Source: Pseudomonadota bacterium (GTDB lineage Bacteria > Pseudomonadota > Gammaproteobacteria > Burkholderiales > SHXO01). From it: a stretch of DNA of 50,155 bases. Each line of letters begins with the position of its first letter. The first letter of the stretch is position 1. This document shows, in pieces, positions 20,875 to 31,626 of this stretch. A program made the translations under genes and the position numbers. The stretch covers positions 1 to 50,155 of the forward strand of contig JAEZCG010000168.1 in assembly GCA_023430065.1 (NCBI GenBank), given 5' to 3'. The notes below the pieces were generated by a model, which was not told where the DNA came from, did not search any database, and was given only the letters and a program-made list of their open reading frames with translations.

Positions 20875-22059
20875 ATGGCGTTAAACGATCCGCAATGGGG
20901 ACGGCGCGGCAACGATGGTCCGCCCGATCTCGACGAACTCTGGAAGCGCTTCCGCCAGAAGCTGCCTGGCATGGGCGGCGGAAGGTCGGGACGGGACGGC
21001 GGTGGCCCCAGCCCGCGTCAATTCCGCGGCGGTGCGCTGATCCTGATCGTCCTGGTGGTGGTCGTCTGGCTGGCCAGCGGCTTCTACATCGTCGATGCAA
21101 GCCAGCGCGGCGTCGTCCTGCGTTTCGGCAAGTACTCCACTACCACGCAGCCAGGGCCGCAGTGGCATCTGCCGTATCCGTTCGAGTCGGTCGAGATCGT
21201 CAACCTGAGCCAGGTCCGTACGGTGGAGGTCGGCTACCGCAACAATCCCAAGAACAAGGTGCTCAAGGAATCGCTGATGCTCACGGACGACGAGAACATC
21301 GTCGATCTGCAGTTCGCGGCGCAGTACATTCTGAGCGACCCCACGGAGTACCTGTTCAACAGCCGATCGCCCGATGAGGCGGTGATGCAGGCGGCAGAGT
21401 CGGCCATGCGCGAGATCGTCGGCAAGAGCAAAATGGACTTCGTACTGTACGAAGGACGCGAGCAGATTGCGGCCAATGCGCAGTCGCTCATGCAGCAGAT
21501 CGTCGATCGCTATGGGACCGGCATCAGCATCAGCAAGGTCACCATGCAGCAGGCGCAGCCGCCCGAGCAGGTGCAGGCTGCGTTCGACGATGCGGTGAAG
21601 GCCGGGCAGGATCGCGAGCGCCAGATCAGCGAGGGCCAGGCGTATGCCAACGACGTGATTCCGAAGGCACGCGGTACGGCCTCTCGCCTGATGGAGGAGG
21701 CCGAGGGCTACCGGGCGCGCGTGGTGGCGAACGCAGAGGGTGACGCCGCTCGCTTCCGCCAGATCCAGGTCGAGTACAGCCGCGCGCCGCAGGTGACGCG
21801 CGAGCGCCTCTACCTGGAGACGATGCAGCAGATCTACGCCAACGCCAGCAAGGTCTATGTCGACCAGAAGAGCGGCCAAAACCTGCTGTTCCTGCCCCTG
21901 GACAAGATTCTGCAGATGAATGCCACAGGGGGCGGCCAAGGTGCAAGCGAGCAGGCGCCGGGCATGTCCTCCATCGACCCGGGCAGCGCGAGCGCCGGCG
22001 CGTTGGATAGTCGCTCGCGCGATGCGTTCCGCAATCGCGAGCGGGAGGTGCGTCAATGA
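20875..22059 (+). CDS. hflK: HflK, SPFH-domain subunit of the FtsH-modulating complex
   Basis: HflK and HflC form a membrane cage around the FtsH protease. The 394-residue protein begins MALNDPQWGRRGNDGPPDLDELW, has a glycine-rich N-terminus, one membrane helix (ALILIVLVVVVWLASGF), then an SPFH/band-7 domain (GVVLRFGKY... VEVGYRNN) and a long C-terminal helix. I chose ATG 20875; earlier in-frame codons overlap hflX. The stop overlaps the hflC ATG by four bases (ATGA), matching their 1:1 complex. Confidence 0.95.
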   Translation: MALNDPQWGRRGNDGPPDLDELWKRFRQKLPGMGGGRSGRDGGGPSPRQFRGGALILIVLVVVVWLASGFYIVDASQRGVVLRFGKYSTTTQPGPQWHLPYPFESVEIVNLSQVRTVEVGYRNNPKNKVLKESLMLTDDENIVDLQFAAQYILSDPTEYLFNSRSPDEAVMQAAESAMREIVGKSKMDFVLYEGREQIAANAQSLMQQIVDRYGTGISISKVTMQQAQPPEQVQAAFDDAVKAGQDRERQISEGQAYANDVIPKARGTASRLMEEAEGYRARVVANAEGDAARFRQIQVEYSRAPQVTRERLYLETMQQIYANASKVYVDQKSGQNLLFLPLDKILQMNATGGGQGASEQAPGMSSIDPGSASAGALDSRSRDAFRNREREVRQ

Positions 22060-22931
22060 CCAGGTCGATTCCGGCGCTCGCGATCGCCCTGCTTGCGCTC
22101 ATCGTCATCGCCAGCCTGACGCTATTCACCGTCGATCAGCGGCAGAACGCGATCGTCTTCCGGCTGGGAGAACCGGTGAACGTCATCCGGCAGCCGGGCC
22201 TGTACTTCAAAGTGCCGCTGCTGGACAACGTGCGTTTCTTCGACACGCGGATCCTGACCATGGATACGGAGGATCCGGAGCGGTTCATCACCTCCGAGAA
22301 GAAGAACGTGCTGGTCGACGCGTTCGTCAAGTTCCGCATCGTCGACGTGCTCCAGTACTACATCAGCGTGGGCGGAGACGAGATGCGCGCAAAGATCCGC
22401 CTGGCGCAGACCGTCAACGACAGCCTGCGGGCCGAGTTCGGCAAGCGCACCATCCACGAAGTGGTCTCCGGCGAGCGCGATCGAATCATGGAACTGATGC
22501 GCGAGAGGACCGATGCCGACGCACGCAAGATCGGCGTCGAAGTCCTCGACGTGCGGCTAAAGCGCGTCGATCTTCCCCTGGAGGTGAGCGACGCGGTGTA
22601 TCGCCGGATGGAAGCGGAGCGCAAGCGCGTGGCCAACGAATTGCGGTCGCTCGGCTTCGCGGAGGCAGAGAAGATTCGTGCCGACGCCGAGCGCCAGCGC
22701 GACATCATTGTCGCGGAGGCCTACCGCGATGCCCAGCGCATCAAGGGGGAGGGCGATGCGCGCTCCTCCGCAATCTATGCCGGCGCATTCGAGAAGCATC
22801 CGGAGTTCTTCGCCTTCTACCGGAGCATGGAGGCGTACCGGCAGAGCTTCGGAAACCGCGGCGACGTGATGGTGCTCGATCCGAGCTCGGACTTCTTCAA
22901 ATACCTGAAGTCGCCCACCGGCCGCAGGTGA
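22056..22931 (+). CDS. hflC: HflC, SPFH-domain subunit of the FtsH-modulating complex
   Basis: The 291-residue partner of HflK has an N-terminal signal-anchor helix (ALAIALLALIVIASLTLF). The band-7 domain contains FTVDQRQNAIVFRLGEPV, and the family text EVLDVRLKRVDLP and AEAEKIRADAERQRD is present. The ATG overlaps the hflK stop. The product sits in the inner membrane with most of its mass in the periplasm. Confidence 0.95.
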   Translation: MTRSIPALAIALLALIVIASLTLFTVDQRQNAIVFRLGEPVNVIRQPGLYFKVPLLDNVRFFDTRILTMDTEDPERFITSEKKNVLVDAFVKFRIVDVLQYYISVGGDEMRAKIRLAQTVNDSLRAEFGKRTIHEVVSGERDRIMELMRERTDADARKIGVEVLDVRLKRVDLPLEVSDAVYRRMEAERKRVANELRSLGFAEAEKIRADAERQRDIIVAEAYRDAQRIKGEGDARSSAIYAGAFEKHPEFFAFYRSMEAYRQSFGNRGDVMVLDPSSDFFKYLKSPTGRR

Positions 22932-23006
22932 CCGCAGCAGAGCGCAGGAAGGTGTGCGCACCGGTGTCGAGTCCGATGGGGATGAGCGGGGCGCTGAGGA
23001 GCCAAC

Positions 23007-23198
23007 TTGGGCGATAGCCTGTGGGCTGCATTCGCCCTGATGCTCGTGATCGAGGGAATGCTGCCGTTCCTGCTGCCTACGGTGTGGCGCGAAACCTTTC
23101 GCAGGCTGACCGAGATGACCGATGGCCAGATCCGTTTCATCGGGCTGAGTTCGATGCTGGTCGGCCTGCTGTTGCTGCTGCTCACGCGGGTCGCTTGA
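23007..23198 (+). CDS. DUF2065 small inner-membrane protein (YjeT-like)
   Basis: This is a 63-residue protein with two membrane helices (LWAAFALMLVIEGMLPFLL and FIGLSSMLVGLLLLLLT) joined by a short basic loop. It matches the DUF2065 family that regularly follows hflC. The start is a TTG at 23007, supported by GAGGAG at 22996-23001, 5 bases away. Its function is unknown; the repeated position beside hflKC suggests a role with FtsH-HflKC or membrane quality control. Confidence 0.85.
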   Translation: MGDSLWAAFALMLVIEGMLPFLLPTVWRETFRRLTEMTDGQIRFIGLSSMLVGLLLLLLTRVA

Positions 23199-23217
23199 CC
23201 CATTGCACCCCATCCGC

Positions 23218-25700
<2,483 letters not shown>

Positions 25701-25707
25701 AACGGAC

Positions 25708-25738
25708 GAAAAAAAAGCCGCGTGGTGCGCGGCTTCAA
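25708..25738 (-). terminator. Rho-independent terminator of tRNA-Leu (minus strand)
   Basis: AAGCCGCG pairs perfectly with CGCGGCTT around a TGGTG loop. On the minus strand the stem is followed directly by a run of about eight T (plus-strand A-run 25709-25717), an ideal intrinsic terminator for the tRNA gene just upstream on that strand. On the plus strand there is no T-run, so it should not stop purA transcripts efficiently. Confidence 0.85.
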
Positions 25739-25766
25739 GCAAGTCTCAGGTAATTAACAGCTTCGC

Positions 25767-25853
25767 TGGTGCCGAGAAGAGGACTCGAACCTCCACAGTG
25801 TTGCCACCGCCAGGACCTGAACCTGGTGCGTCTACCAATTCCGCCATCTCGGC
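25767..25853 (-). tRNA. leu tRNA: tRNA-Leu (anticodon CAG)
   Basis: On the minus strand a full 87-base class II tRNA can be read, including an encoded CCA. The acceptor stem is GCCGAGA with TCTCGGC. The D-loop contains AATTGGTAGACG. The anticodon stem-loop is CCAGG-TTCAGGT-CCTGG with anticodon CAG. A long variable arm is followed by the T-loop GGTTCGAGTCC. The discriminator is A. It reads the CUG codon. It is encoded against the purA-rnr direction with its own promoter and terminator. Confidence 0.96.
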
Positions 25854-25866
25854 GCAGCGGGCTGCA

Positions 25867-25894
25867 ATTCTAAAGGAAAATGTGGCCATGTCAA
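25867..25894 (-). promoter_or_regulatory. Sigma-70 promoter of tRNA-Leu (minus strand)
   Basis: On the minus strand the -35 is a consensus TTGACA (25889-25894) and the -10 is TAGAAT (25867-25872), with a 16-base spacer. Transcription would start about 6 bases before the mature tRNA 5' end at 25853. This is among the closest matches to consensus in the window. Confidence 0.82.
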
Positions 25895-25929
25895 ACCGAC
25901 TCAACCCTCCCTCGACACCTCTAGCATGA
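25888..25929 (+). CDS. Predicted 13-codon leader peptide coupled to rnr
   Basis: ATG 25888 opens a 13-residue frame, MSNRLNPPSTPLA, ending in a TGA at 25927-25929 that overlaps the rnr ATG (ATGA). AAAGGA at 25872-25877 lies 10 bases before this ATG, whereas the rnr start itself has no visible Shine-Dalgarno. A translated leader that hands ribosomes to rnr is therefore plausible. The peptide contains a Pro-Pro pair. It also overlaps the opposite-strand tRNA promoter. Nothing homologous is known to me, and it may be a chance frame. Confidence 0.42.
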   Translation: MSNRLNPPSTPLA

Positions 25930-28115
25930 GCACGCCTTCGCAACCCGGACAGGGCGCGAGCCTGCGCCAGTCGGATCCGCATCTGGAGCGCGAGCGTACC
26001 CGCTACGACAATCCGCTGCCCAGCCGCGAGTGGATCCTGACCGTGCTCGAGCGCGAGGGCGTGCCGGTCTTCCCTGAGCGCCTGATGGACCTGCTCGACA
26101 TCGGCGAGGATGAGCGCCGCCTGTTCGAGCGTCGCCTGGGTGCCATGGAGCGCGACGGGCAGCTGATTCGCAATCGCCGCGGTGCGCTGTGCATCGTGGA
26201 CAAGCTCGGGCTGCTGAAGGGGCGCATCCAGGCCCATCCGGACGGCTTCGGATTCTTCGTGCCCGAGGAGGGCGGTCCGGACCTGTTCCTCAGTCCCTGG
26301 GAAATGTCGAAGGTGATGCACGGCGATCGGGTGGTCGCGCGCACCCAGGGCGTGGACCGGCGCGGCCGCCCCGAAGGGATCATCGTGGAGGTGCTCGCGC
26401 GCGCCCAGCAACGTGTGGTCGGGCGCCTGCTCGCCGAACACGGCATCTGCCTCGTCGTGCCCGAGGACCGACGCATTCAGCACGACCTGCTCGTGCCTGC
26501 GGATGCACTGCACGGGGCGCAACCCGGCCAGGTGGTTGTGGCGGAAATCGTCCAGCAACCGGATCGTCACGTGAAACCGGTCGCACGCGTCGTGGAAGTG
26601 CTGGGCAACTACGCCGATCCCGGCATGGAGATCGAAATCGCGCTGCGCAAGCACGACCTGCCGCATGCGTTCTCGCCGCCGGCCGCGGCGGCCGCCGCCG
26701 CACTGCCCCCGCAGGTGGAGGCTGCACACTGGGCGGGTCGCGAGGATCTGCGGGCATTGCCGCTCGTGACCATCGACGGCGAGACCGCGCGCGACTTCGA
26801 CGATGCCGTGCACTGCCGTGCGGAGGGCAGGGGGTTTCGTCTGTGGGTGGCGATCGCCGACGTCAGCCATTATGTGCGCGACGGCGAGGCGCTGGACATC
26901 GACGCACGCGAACGAGGCAATTCGGTTTATTTCCCCAGGCGCGTCATTCCCATGCTGCCCGAGGCGCTCTCCAACGGGTTGTGCTCGCTCAACCCGGGGG
27001 TGGATCGGCTGTGCATGGTCTGCGAAATGGCCATTTCCGCGCGCGGGGACATCAAGGACTACCGGTTCTACCCTGCGGTGATGCATTCGAACGCGCGGCT
27101 CACCTACACTGCCGTGGCGGCGGCGCTGCAAGGCGAGCATGGTGCCGTGGACGCGGCCCTGGTTCCCCACCTGCGCGAGTTGGAACGGCTGTTCCGCGCG
27201 CTGCTCAAGGCGCGGGTGCGGCGCGGCGCCATCGACTTCGAGACCACCGAGACCCGGATGGACTTCGACGAGCACGGCAAGATCAGCCGCATCGTCCCGG
27301 TGGAGCGCAACGATGCACATCGCCTCATCGAGGAGTGCATGCTTGCGGCCAACGTGTGCGCCTCGGACGTCCTTCAGCGGCATGCGCACCCGGCCCTGTA
27401 CCGCGTGCACGAGGGGCCGTCGGCGGAGAAGCTCGCCGACCTGCGCGAGTTCCTGCGCGAGTTCGGCCTGAACCTGGGCGGCGGCGACGAGCCGCAGGCC
27501 AAGGACTACGCGCTTCTGCTGGAGCGGGTGAAGGAGCGACCGGATCGCCAGCTCCTGCAGACGGCCCTGCTGCGCTCGCTGCGCCAGGCCGTTTACGCGC
27601 CGGAAAACATCGGCCACTTCGGTCTTGCCTACGAGGCCTACACGCATTTCACCTCGCCTATTCGGCGCTATCCGGATCTGCTCGTGCATCGCGCCATCGG
27701 GGCCGTGCTGGGCGGTACACGTTACGCGCCAGGGGACTGGAACGAACTGGCCGCGCACTGCTCGCAGACCGAGCGGCGTGCCGACGAGGCCACGCGCGAC
27801 GTCGAGGCATGGCTCAAGTGCTACTACATGCGCGAGCGCGTCGGCGAATCGTTCCAGGCCAGCATCAGCGGCGTGGCCCCGTTCGGCATCTTCGTCGCCC
27901 TCGACGAGGTGTACGTGGAGGGCATGGTGCACGTCTCCGAGCTCGGGAACGACTATTTCCTGTTCGATGCCGGACGGCACCAGTTGGTGGGCGAGCGCAG
28001 CGGGCGGCGTTTTCGCCTTGCCGACCGTGTGCGCGTGAAGCTGGTGCGCGCCGATCTGGAGACGACCCGGCTGGATTTCGTCCTCGCGCCGGAGACGGAG
28101 GTGGAGCATGCGTGA
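25926..28115 (+). CDS. rnr: Ribonuclease R
   Basis: RNase R is a 3'-5' exoribonuclease that degrades structured RNA, including rRNA and tmRNA-tagged messages. The 729-residue protein has the N-terminal winged helix (PLPSREWILTVLEREG), cold-shock domains, the RNB catalytic core with the Asp cluster from residue 290 (DFDD in ETARDFDDAV) and a C-terminal S1 domain (ISGVAPFGIFVALDEVYVEGMVH). It ends shortly after S1, without the long Lys-rich tail seen in E. coli. The start is ATG 25926, without a clear ribosome site. It overlaps rlmB by eight bases. Confidence 0.95.
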   Translation: MSTPSQPGQGASLRQSDPHLERERTRYDNPLPSREWILTVLEREGVPVFPERLMDLLDIGEDERRLFERRLGAMERDGQLIRNRRGALCIVDKLGLLKGRIQAHPDGFGFFVPEEGGPDLFLSPWEMSKVMHGDRVVARTQGVDRRGRPEGIIVEVLARAQQRVVGRLLAEHGICLVVPEDRRIQHDLLVPADALHGAQPGQVVVAEIVQQPDRHVKPVARVVEVLGNYADPGMEIEIALRKHDLPHAFSPPAAAAAAALPPQVEAAHWAGREDLRALPLVTIDGETARDFDDAVHCRAEGRGFRLWVAIADVSHYVRDGEALDIDARERGNSVYFPRRVIPMLPEALSNGLCSLNPGVDRLCMVCEMAISARGDIKDYRFYPAVMHSNARLTYTAVAAALQGEHGAVDAALVPHLRELERLFRALLKARVRRGAIDFETTETRMDFDEHGKISRIVPVERNDAHRLIEECMLAANVCASDVLQRHAHPALYRVHEGPSAEKLADLREFLREFGLNLGGGDEPQAKDYALLLERVKERPDRQLLQTALLRSLRQAVYAPENIGHFGLAYEAYTHFTSPIRRYPDLLVHRAIGAVLGGTRYAPGDWNELAAHCSQTERRADEATRDVEAWLKCYYMRERVGESFQASISGVAPFGIFVALDEVYVEGMVHVSELGNDYFLFDAGRHQLVGERSGRRFRLADRVRVKLVRADLETTRLDFVLAPETEVEHA

Positions 28116-28872
28116 TCCGCAGGAGGTATTGGCTGGATTCCACGCCGTCGCCGCCTGTCTGCGCAGCCACCCCGGGAGCGTGCGCGAGATCCTGGTCGAT
28201 GCGACCCGCCGCGACGCGCGCCTGCGCGAGCTGCTGGGACAGGCGCAGGCGCTGGGCGTGCAGGTAAACACCGTGGACGAGAAGCGCCTGGACACCCTGG
28301 CCGGCGGCGGGCGGCATCAGGGGGTCGTGGCGCTGACCCGGGCTGCGCGTCGTGCGCTCGAACTCGAGGATGTGCTCGACCATCCCGGGGAGCCGCCGTT
28401 CCTGTTGCTGTTGGACGGGGTCACCGACCCGCACAACCTGGGCGCCTGCCTGCGAACCGCCGATGCGCTCGGCGTGCACGCCGTCGTGGTTCCGAAGGAC
28501 CGTTCCGCCGGCATGAGTCCGGTGGTGGCCAAGGTGGCCAGCGGTGCGGCGGAAAGCGTACCGCTGATCGCGGTCACCAACCTGGTGCGAGCGATGGAGC
28601 AACTCAAGGAGGCAGGCGTCTGGCTCTACGGGGCCGATGAGCATGGGGCGGAGAGCTTGCTCGATCTGCGGGTGCGGGGGGCGGCGGCCTGGGTGCTGGG
28701 CGCGGAAGGACATGGACTGCGGCGGCTCACGCGCGAGCGCTGCGACGTGCTCGTGCGCATCCCGATGCTGGGCCGGGTCGAGAGCCTGAACGTGTCCGTG
28801 GCAGCGGCCCTGTGCCTGTACGAGACACGCAGGCAACGGTCGGGGGAGCAGGGCGGCAGTACGCGGCCTTGA
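28108..28872 (+). CDS. rlmB: 23S rRNA (guanosine-2'-O)-methyltransferase RlmB
   Basis: RlmB methylates G2251 in the peptidyl-transferase P-loop of 23S rRNA. The 254-residue SpoU/SPOUT protein has the N-terminal L30e-like substrate domain (GFHAVAACLR) and the knot motifs NLGACLRTADALG, WVLGAEGHGLRRL and IPMLGRVESLNVSVAAAL. It overlaps rnr by eight bases, the conserved rnr-rlmB pairing. Its stop codon falls inside the -35 box of the rpsB promoter. Confidence 0.96.
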   Translation: MRDPQEVLAGFHAVAACLRSHPGSVREILVDATRRDARLRELLGQAQALGVQVNTVDEKRLDTLAGGGRHQGVVALTRAARRALELEDVLDHPGEPPFLLLLDGVTDPHNLGACLRTADALGVHAVVVPKDRSAGMSPVVAKVASGAAESVPLIAVTNLVRAMEQLKEAGVWLYGADEHGAESLLDLRVRGAAAWVLGAEGHGLRRLTRERCDVLVRIPMLGRVESLNVSVAAALCLYETRRQRSGEQGGSTRP

Positions 28873-28897
28873 GTGCCGCCCATGTGCCTGTTACAAT
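28869..28897 (+). promoter_or_regulatory. rpsB promoter (-35 TTGAGT, extended -10 TGT-TACAAT)
   Basis: The -35 is TTGAGT at 28869-28874 and the -10 is TACAAT at 28892-28897, with an exact 17-base spacer. A TG one base before the -10 makes it an extended -10. The -35 contains the rlmB stop codon (28870-28872). A start near 28904 would give a leader of about 200 bases before rpsB. This is the strongest + strand promoter I see. Confidence 0.8.
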
Positions 28898-28914
28898 TTC
28901 GAATTCGCCTGGGC

Positions 28915-29003
28915 CGGCACCTTTTGGTTTCGTGCCGTCGCAGCCCGGCGAGTACATCACACACACCCGCACCGTTAAGGTGCCGTTGCCGGATTTCCTC
29001 CGG
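28915..29003 (+). promoter_or_regulatory. Structured 5' leader of rpsB with three hairpins
   Basis: Three perfect stems lie in the rpsB leader: CGGCAC/GTGCCG (28915-28920 and 28932-28937, 11-base loop), GCACC/GGTGC (28969-28973 and 28979-28983, loop GTTAA), and CCGGA/TCCGG (28989-28993 and 28999-29003, loop TTTCC). In enterobacteria ribosomal protein S2 represses its own mRNA through a leader structure. Whether this different-looking leader plays the same part here is inference. Confidence 0.48.
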
Positions 29004-29107
29004 CCGGTGTTGCGGCCTGATCGGCTCGTGCGTCGTGCATTTCGGTGCGGACCCGGGCGCGGCCCAGTGCGGGTGGAGGAACCAACCTTAACCGGAGAGA
29101 CGTCGCA

Positions 29108-29854
29108 ATGCCCGCATCCATGCGCGAAATGCTGGAGGCTGGGGTCCATTTCGGACACCAGACCCGCTACTGGAACCCGAAGATGGCTCAGTTCATCTTC
29201 GGCCAGCGCAACAAGATCCATATCGTCAATCTCGAGCGCACGCTCGAGTTCTACAACGACGCGCTCAAGTACGTGCGTCAACTGTCTGCCAACCGCGGCA
29301 CCCTGCTGTTCGTCGGCACCAAGCGCCAGGCGCGCGACATCATTCGCGAGGAAGCCACGCGCTGCGGTGCGCCCTTCGTGGACTACCGCTGGCTCGGCGG
29401 CATGCTGACCAACTACAAGACGGTCAAGCAGTCGATCAAGCGCCTGAAGGACATGGAGCAGATGGTGCAGGACGGCTCCATCGAGCGCCTGGGCAAGAAG
29501 GAACAACTGGTCTATCAGCGCGAGCTGGAGAAGCTCAACCGCAGTCTGGGCGGCATCAAGGACATGAACGGTCTGCCGGACGCGCTGTTCGTGGTGGACG
29601 TCGGCTATCAGAAGATCGCCATTGCCGAGGCGCGCAAGCTGGGCATCCCCGTCATCGGCATCGTGGACACCAACAACTCGCCCGACGGGGTCAACTACGT
29701 GATCCCCGGCAACGACGATTCCAGCCGGGCCATCCGTCTGTACGCGCGTGGCGTCGCGGACGCGGTGCTCGAGGGTCGCGCCCAGGTGCACAAGGAAATT
29801 GCCTCCGACGAATTCGTGGAGGTGGAGGCGGGCGAAGAAGCCGGTGCGCAGTAG
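29108..29854 (+). CDS. rpsB: 30S ribosomal protein S2
   Basis: S2 is a late-binding small-subunit protein needed for bS1 recruitment. The 248-residue protein starts [30 protein letters not shown] (read in parts), with [46 protein letters not shown] and IVDTNNSP typical of the family. ATG 29108 has GGAGAG upstream (29095-29100). EF-Ts is next, after an attenuator-like terminator. Confidence 0.98.
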   Translation: MPASMREMLEAGVHFGHQTRYWNPKMAQFIFGQRNKIHIVNLERTLEFYNDALKYVRQLSANRGTLLFVGTKRQARDIIREEATRCGAPFVDYRWLGGMLTNYKTVKQSIKRLKDMEQMVQDGSIERLGKKEQLVYQRELEKLNRSLGGIKDMNGLPDALFVVDVGYQKIAIAEARKLGIPVIGIVDTNNSPDGVNYVIPGNDDSSRAIRLYARGVADAVLEGRAQVHKEIASDEFVEVEAGEEAGAQ

Positions 29855-29878
29855 CCGCACCCGCATTCGGACGTAGAG

Positions 29879-29901
29879 AAGGGGCCGCGAGGCCCCTTTT
29901 T
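29879..29901 (+). terminator. Intrinsic terminator/attenuator between rpsB and tsf
   Basis: AAGGGGCC-GCGA-GGCCCCTT followed by TTT forms a strong 8-pair stem with a tetraloop and a short U-run. It sits 25 bases after the rpsB stop and before tsf. It should end part of the transcripts, so that S2 is made in excess over EF-Ts, and partial read-through supplies tsf. Confidence 0.78.
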
Positions 29902-29949
29902 CGAATCGGCGGTTCGACGCACAGGCGGGACATCGCCGGGACCGAAACT

Positions 29950-29967
29950 GGCAGCCGACGTGCTGCC
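29950..29967 (+). promoter_or_regulatory. Hairpin just upstream of the tsf ribosome site
   Basis: GGCAGC (29950-29955) pairs with GCTGCC (29962-29967) around CGACGT. The tsf Shine-Dalgarno GGGGAG (29976-29981) starts nine bases later. There is no U-run. It may act as an mRNA 5' stabiliser or a translation modulator of the tsf-pyrH-frr message. The role is inferred. Confidence 0.35.
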
Positions 29968-29988
29968 GCGAGATTGGGGAGTGTAGAC

Positions 29989-30873
29989 ATGGCGGAGATT
30001 ACCGCAGGGATGGTGAAGGCGCTGCGCGAGAAGACCGACGCGCCCATGATGGAATGCAAGAAGGCGCTGACCGAGGCGGACGGCGACATGGCCAAGGCGG
30101 AGGAAATCCTGCGCGTGCGCCTGGGCAACAAGGCAAGCAAGGCGGCCAGCCGGGTTGCCGCGGAGGGGGTGGTCGGCACCTATCTGGCCGCCGATGGCAA
30201 GCTGGGCGCGCTGGTGGAAGTCAACTGTGAGACGGACTTCGTCGCCAAGAACGAGGATTTCCTCGCCTTCGCGCGCAACCTTGCCGAACTCGTGGCGAAG
30301 AACGATCCGGCCGATGTCGCCGCCCTCTCGGCGCTGTCCATCGACGGCACCCCGGTCGAGGAGTTGCGCAAGACTCTGGTCGGGCGGATCGGCGAGAACA
30401 TGTCCATCCGCCGCTTCCAGCGGTTGCAGGCCAAGGGCAGACTGAGCAGCTACGTGCATGGCGGCTCGAAGATCGGCGTCGTGGTCGATGTGGTCGGTGG
30501 CGACGAGGCGCTGTCCAAGGATATCGCCATGCACATCGCCGCCAGCAAGCCGGTGGCGCTGGACAAGGGCGAAGTCTCGGCAGAGCTGATCGAGCGCGAG
30601 CGCGAGATCGCAATGCAGAAGGCGGCGGAATCGGGCAAGCCGGCCAACATCGTCGAGAAGATGGTCGAGGGCAGTGTGCAGAAGTTCCTCAAGGAAGTGA
30701 CCCTGCTCGGCCAGCCCTTCGTGAAGGACGACAAGCAGACCATCGAGCAGCTGCTCAAGTCCAAGGGTGCCCAGGTGGCGCGTTTCGTCCTCTACGTGGT
30801 GGGTGAGGGCATCGAGAAGAAGAGCTCCGACTTCGCGGCCGAGGTCATGGCGCAGGCTGCCGCGGCTCGCTGA
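29989..30873 (+). CDS. tsf: Elongation factor Ts
   Basis: EF-Ts is the GDP/GTP exchange factor of EF-Tu. The 294-residue protein has the UBA-like N-terminus [35 protein letters not shown], and the core motif [22 protein letters not shown] follows. ATG 29989 has GGGGAG 7 bases upstream. pyrH starts 25 bases after the stop. The C-terminal dimerisation module is present. Confidence 0.98.
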   Translation: MAEITAGMVKALREKTDAPMMECKKALTEADGDMAKAEEILRVRLGNKASKAASRVAAEGVVGTYLAADGKLGALVEVNCETDFVAKNEDFLAFARNLAELVAKNDPADVAALSALSIDGTPVEELRKTLVGRIGENMSIRRFQRLQAKGRLSSYVHGGSKIGVVVDVVGGDEALSKDIAMHIAASKPVALDKGEVSAELIEREREIAMQKAAESGKPANIVEKMVEGSVQKFLKEVTLLGQPFVKDDKQTIEQLLKSKGAQVARFVLYVVGEGIEKKSSDFAAEVMAQAAAAR

Positions 30874-30898
30874 GGAGACCGCCACGCGAGACACGCAC

Positions 30899-31615
30899 AT
30901 GGACAAACCGGTCTACAGGCGCATCCTGCTCAAACTCTCGGGCGAGGCGCTCATGGGCGAAGGCAGCTACGGTATCGACCGCGGCACCCTCGAGCGCATC
31001 GTTGCCGAGATCGCCGACGTAGTACGCATGGGCGTCGAGACGGCCGTCGTCATCGGCGGCGGCAACATCTTCCGCGGCGTGGCACCGGGCGCCGCCGGGA
31101 TGGACCGCGCTACGGCCGACTACATGGGCATGCTCGCCACGGTGATGAATGCGCTGGCGCTCCAGGATGCGATGCGGCGGATCGGGCTGTCGAGCCGGGT
31201 GCAGTCCGCGCTTACCATCGAGCAGGTGGCGGAGCCCTACATCCGCGGCAAGGCGATGCGCTACCTGGAGGAAGGCAAGGTGGTGGTGTTCGCCGCCGGG
31301 ACCGGCAATCCGTTCTTCACCACCGACACCGCTGCCGCCTTGCGCGGCATGGAGATGAACGTCGATATCGTCCTCAAGGCCACCAAGGTCGATGGGGTCT
31401 ACACGGACGATCCCAAGACCAATGCCGCGGCCACCCGCTATCATCGAGTCAGCTTCGACGAGGCGATCGCCAAGAACCTCAAGGTCATGGACGCAACCGC
31501 GCTGACGCTGTGCCGCGACCAGAAGCTGCCGATAAACGTGTTCAGCATCTTCAAGACCGGTGCGCTCCGGCAAGTCGTGTGCGGCGCTGACGAGGGCACG
31601 CTGGTCCACAGCTGA
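30899..31615 (+). CDS. pyrH: UMP kinase
   Basis: PyrH phosphorylates UMP to UDP, feeding pyrimidine nucleotides and UDP-sugars; the bacterial enzyme is a hexamer of the amino-acid kinase fold. The 238-residue protein begins [20 protein letters not shown]. It shows [28 protein letters not shown] and [15 protein letters not shown]. The start ATG 30899 gives the usual length. frr lies 63 bases downstream after an intercistronic stem. Confidence 0.97.
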   Translation: MDKPVYRRILLKLSGEALMGEGSYGIDRGTLERIVAEIADVVRMGVETAVVIGGGNIFRGVAPGAAGMDRATADYMGMLATVMNALALQDAMRRIGLSSRVQSALTIEQVAEPYIRGKAMRYLEEGKVVVFAAGTGNPFFTTDTAAALRGMEMNVDIVLKATKVDGVYTDDPKTNAAATRYHRVSFDEAIAKNLKVMDATALTLCRDQKLPINVFSIFKTGALRQVVCGADEGTLVHS

Positions 31616-31626
31616 GCGCCGATCGG

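Noticed and set aside
25708..25738. The hairpin after purA as purA's own terminator
   Set aside because: The A-run precedes the stem on the plus strand; only the minus strand has the U-run, so it belongs to tRNA-Leu.
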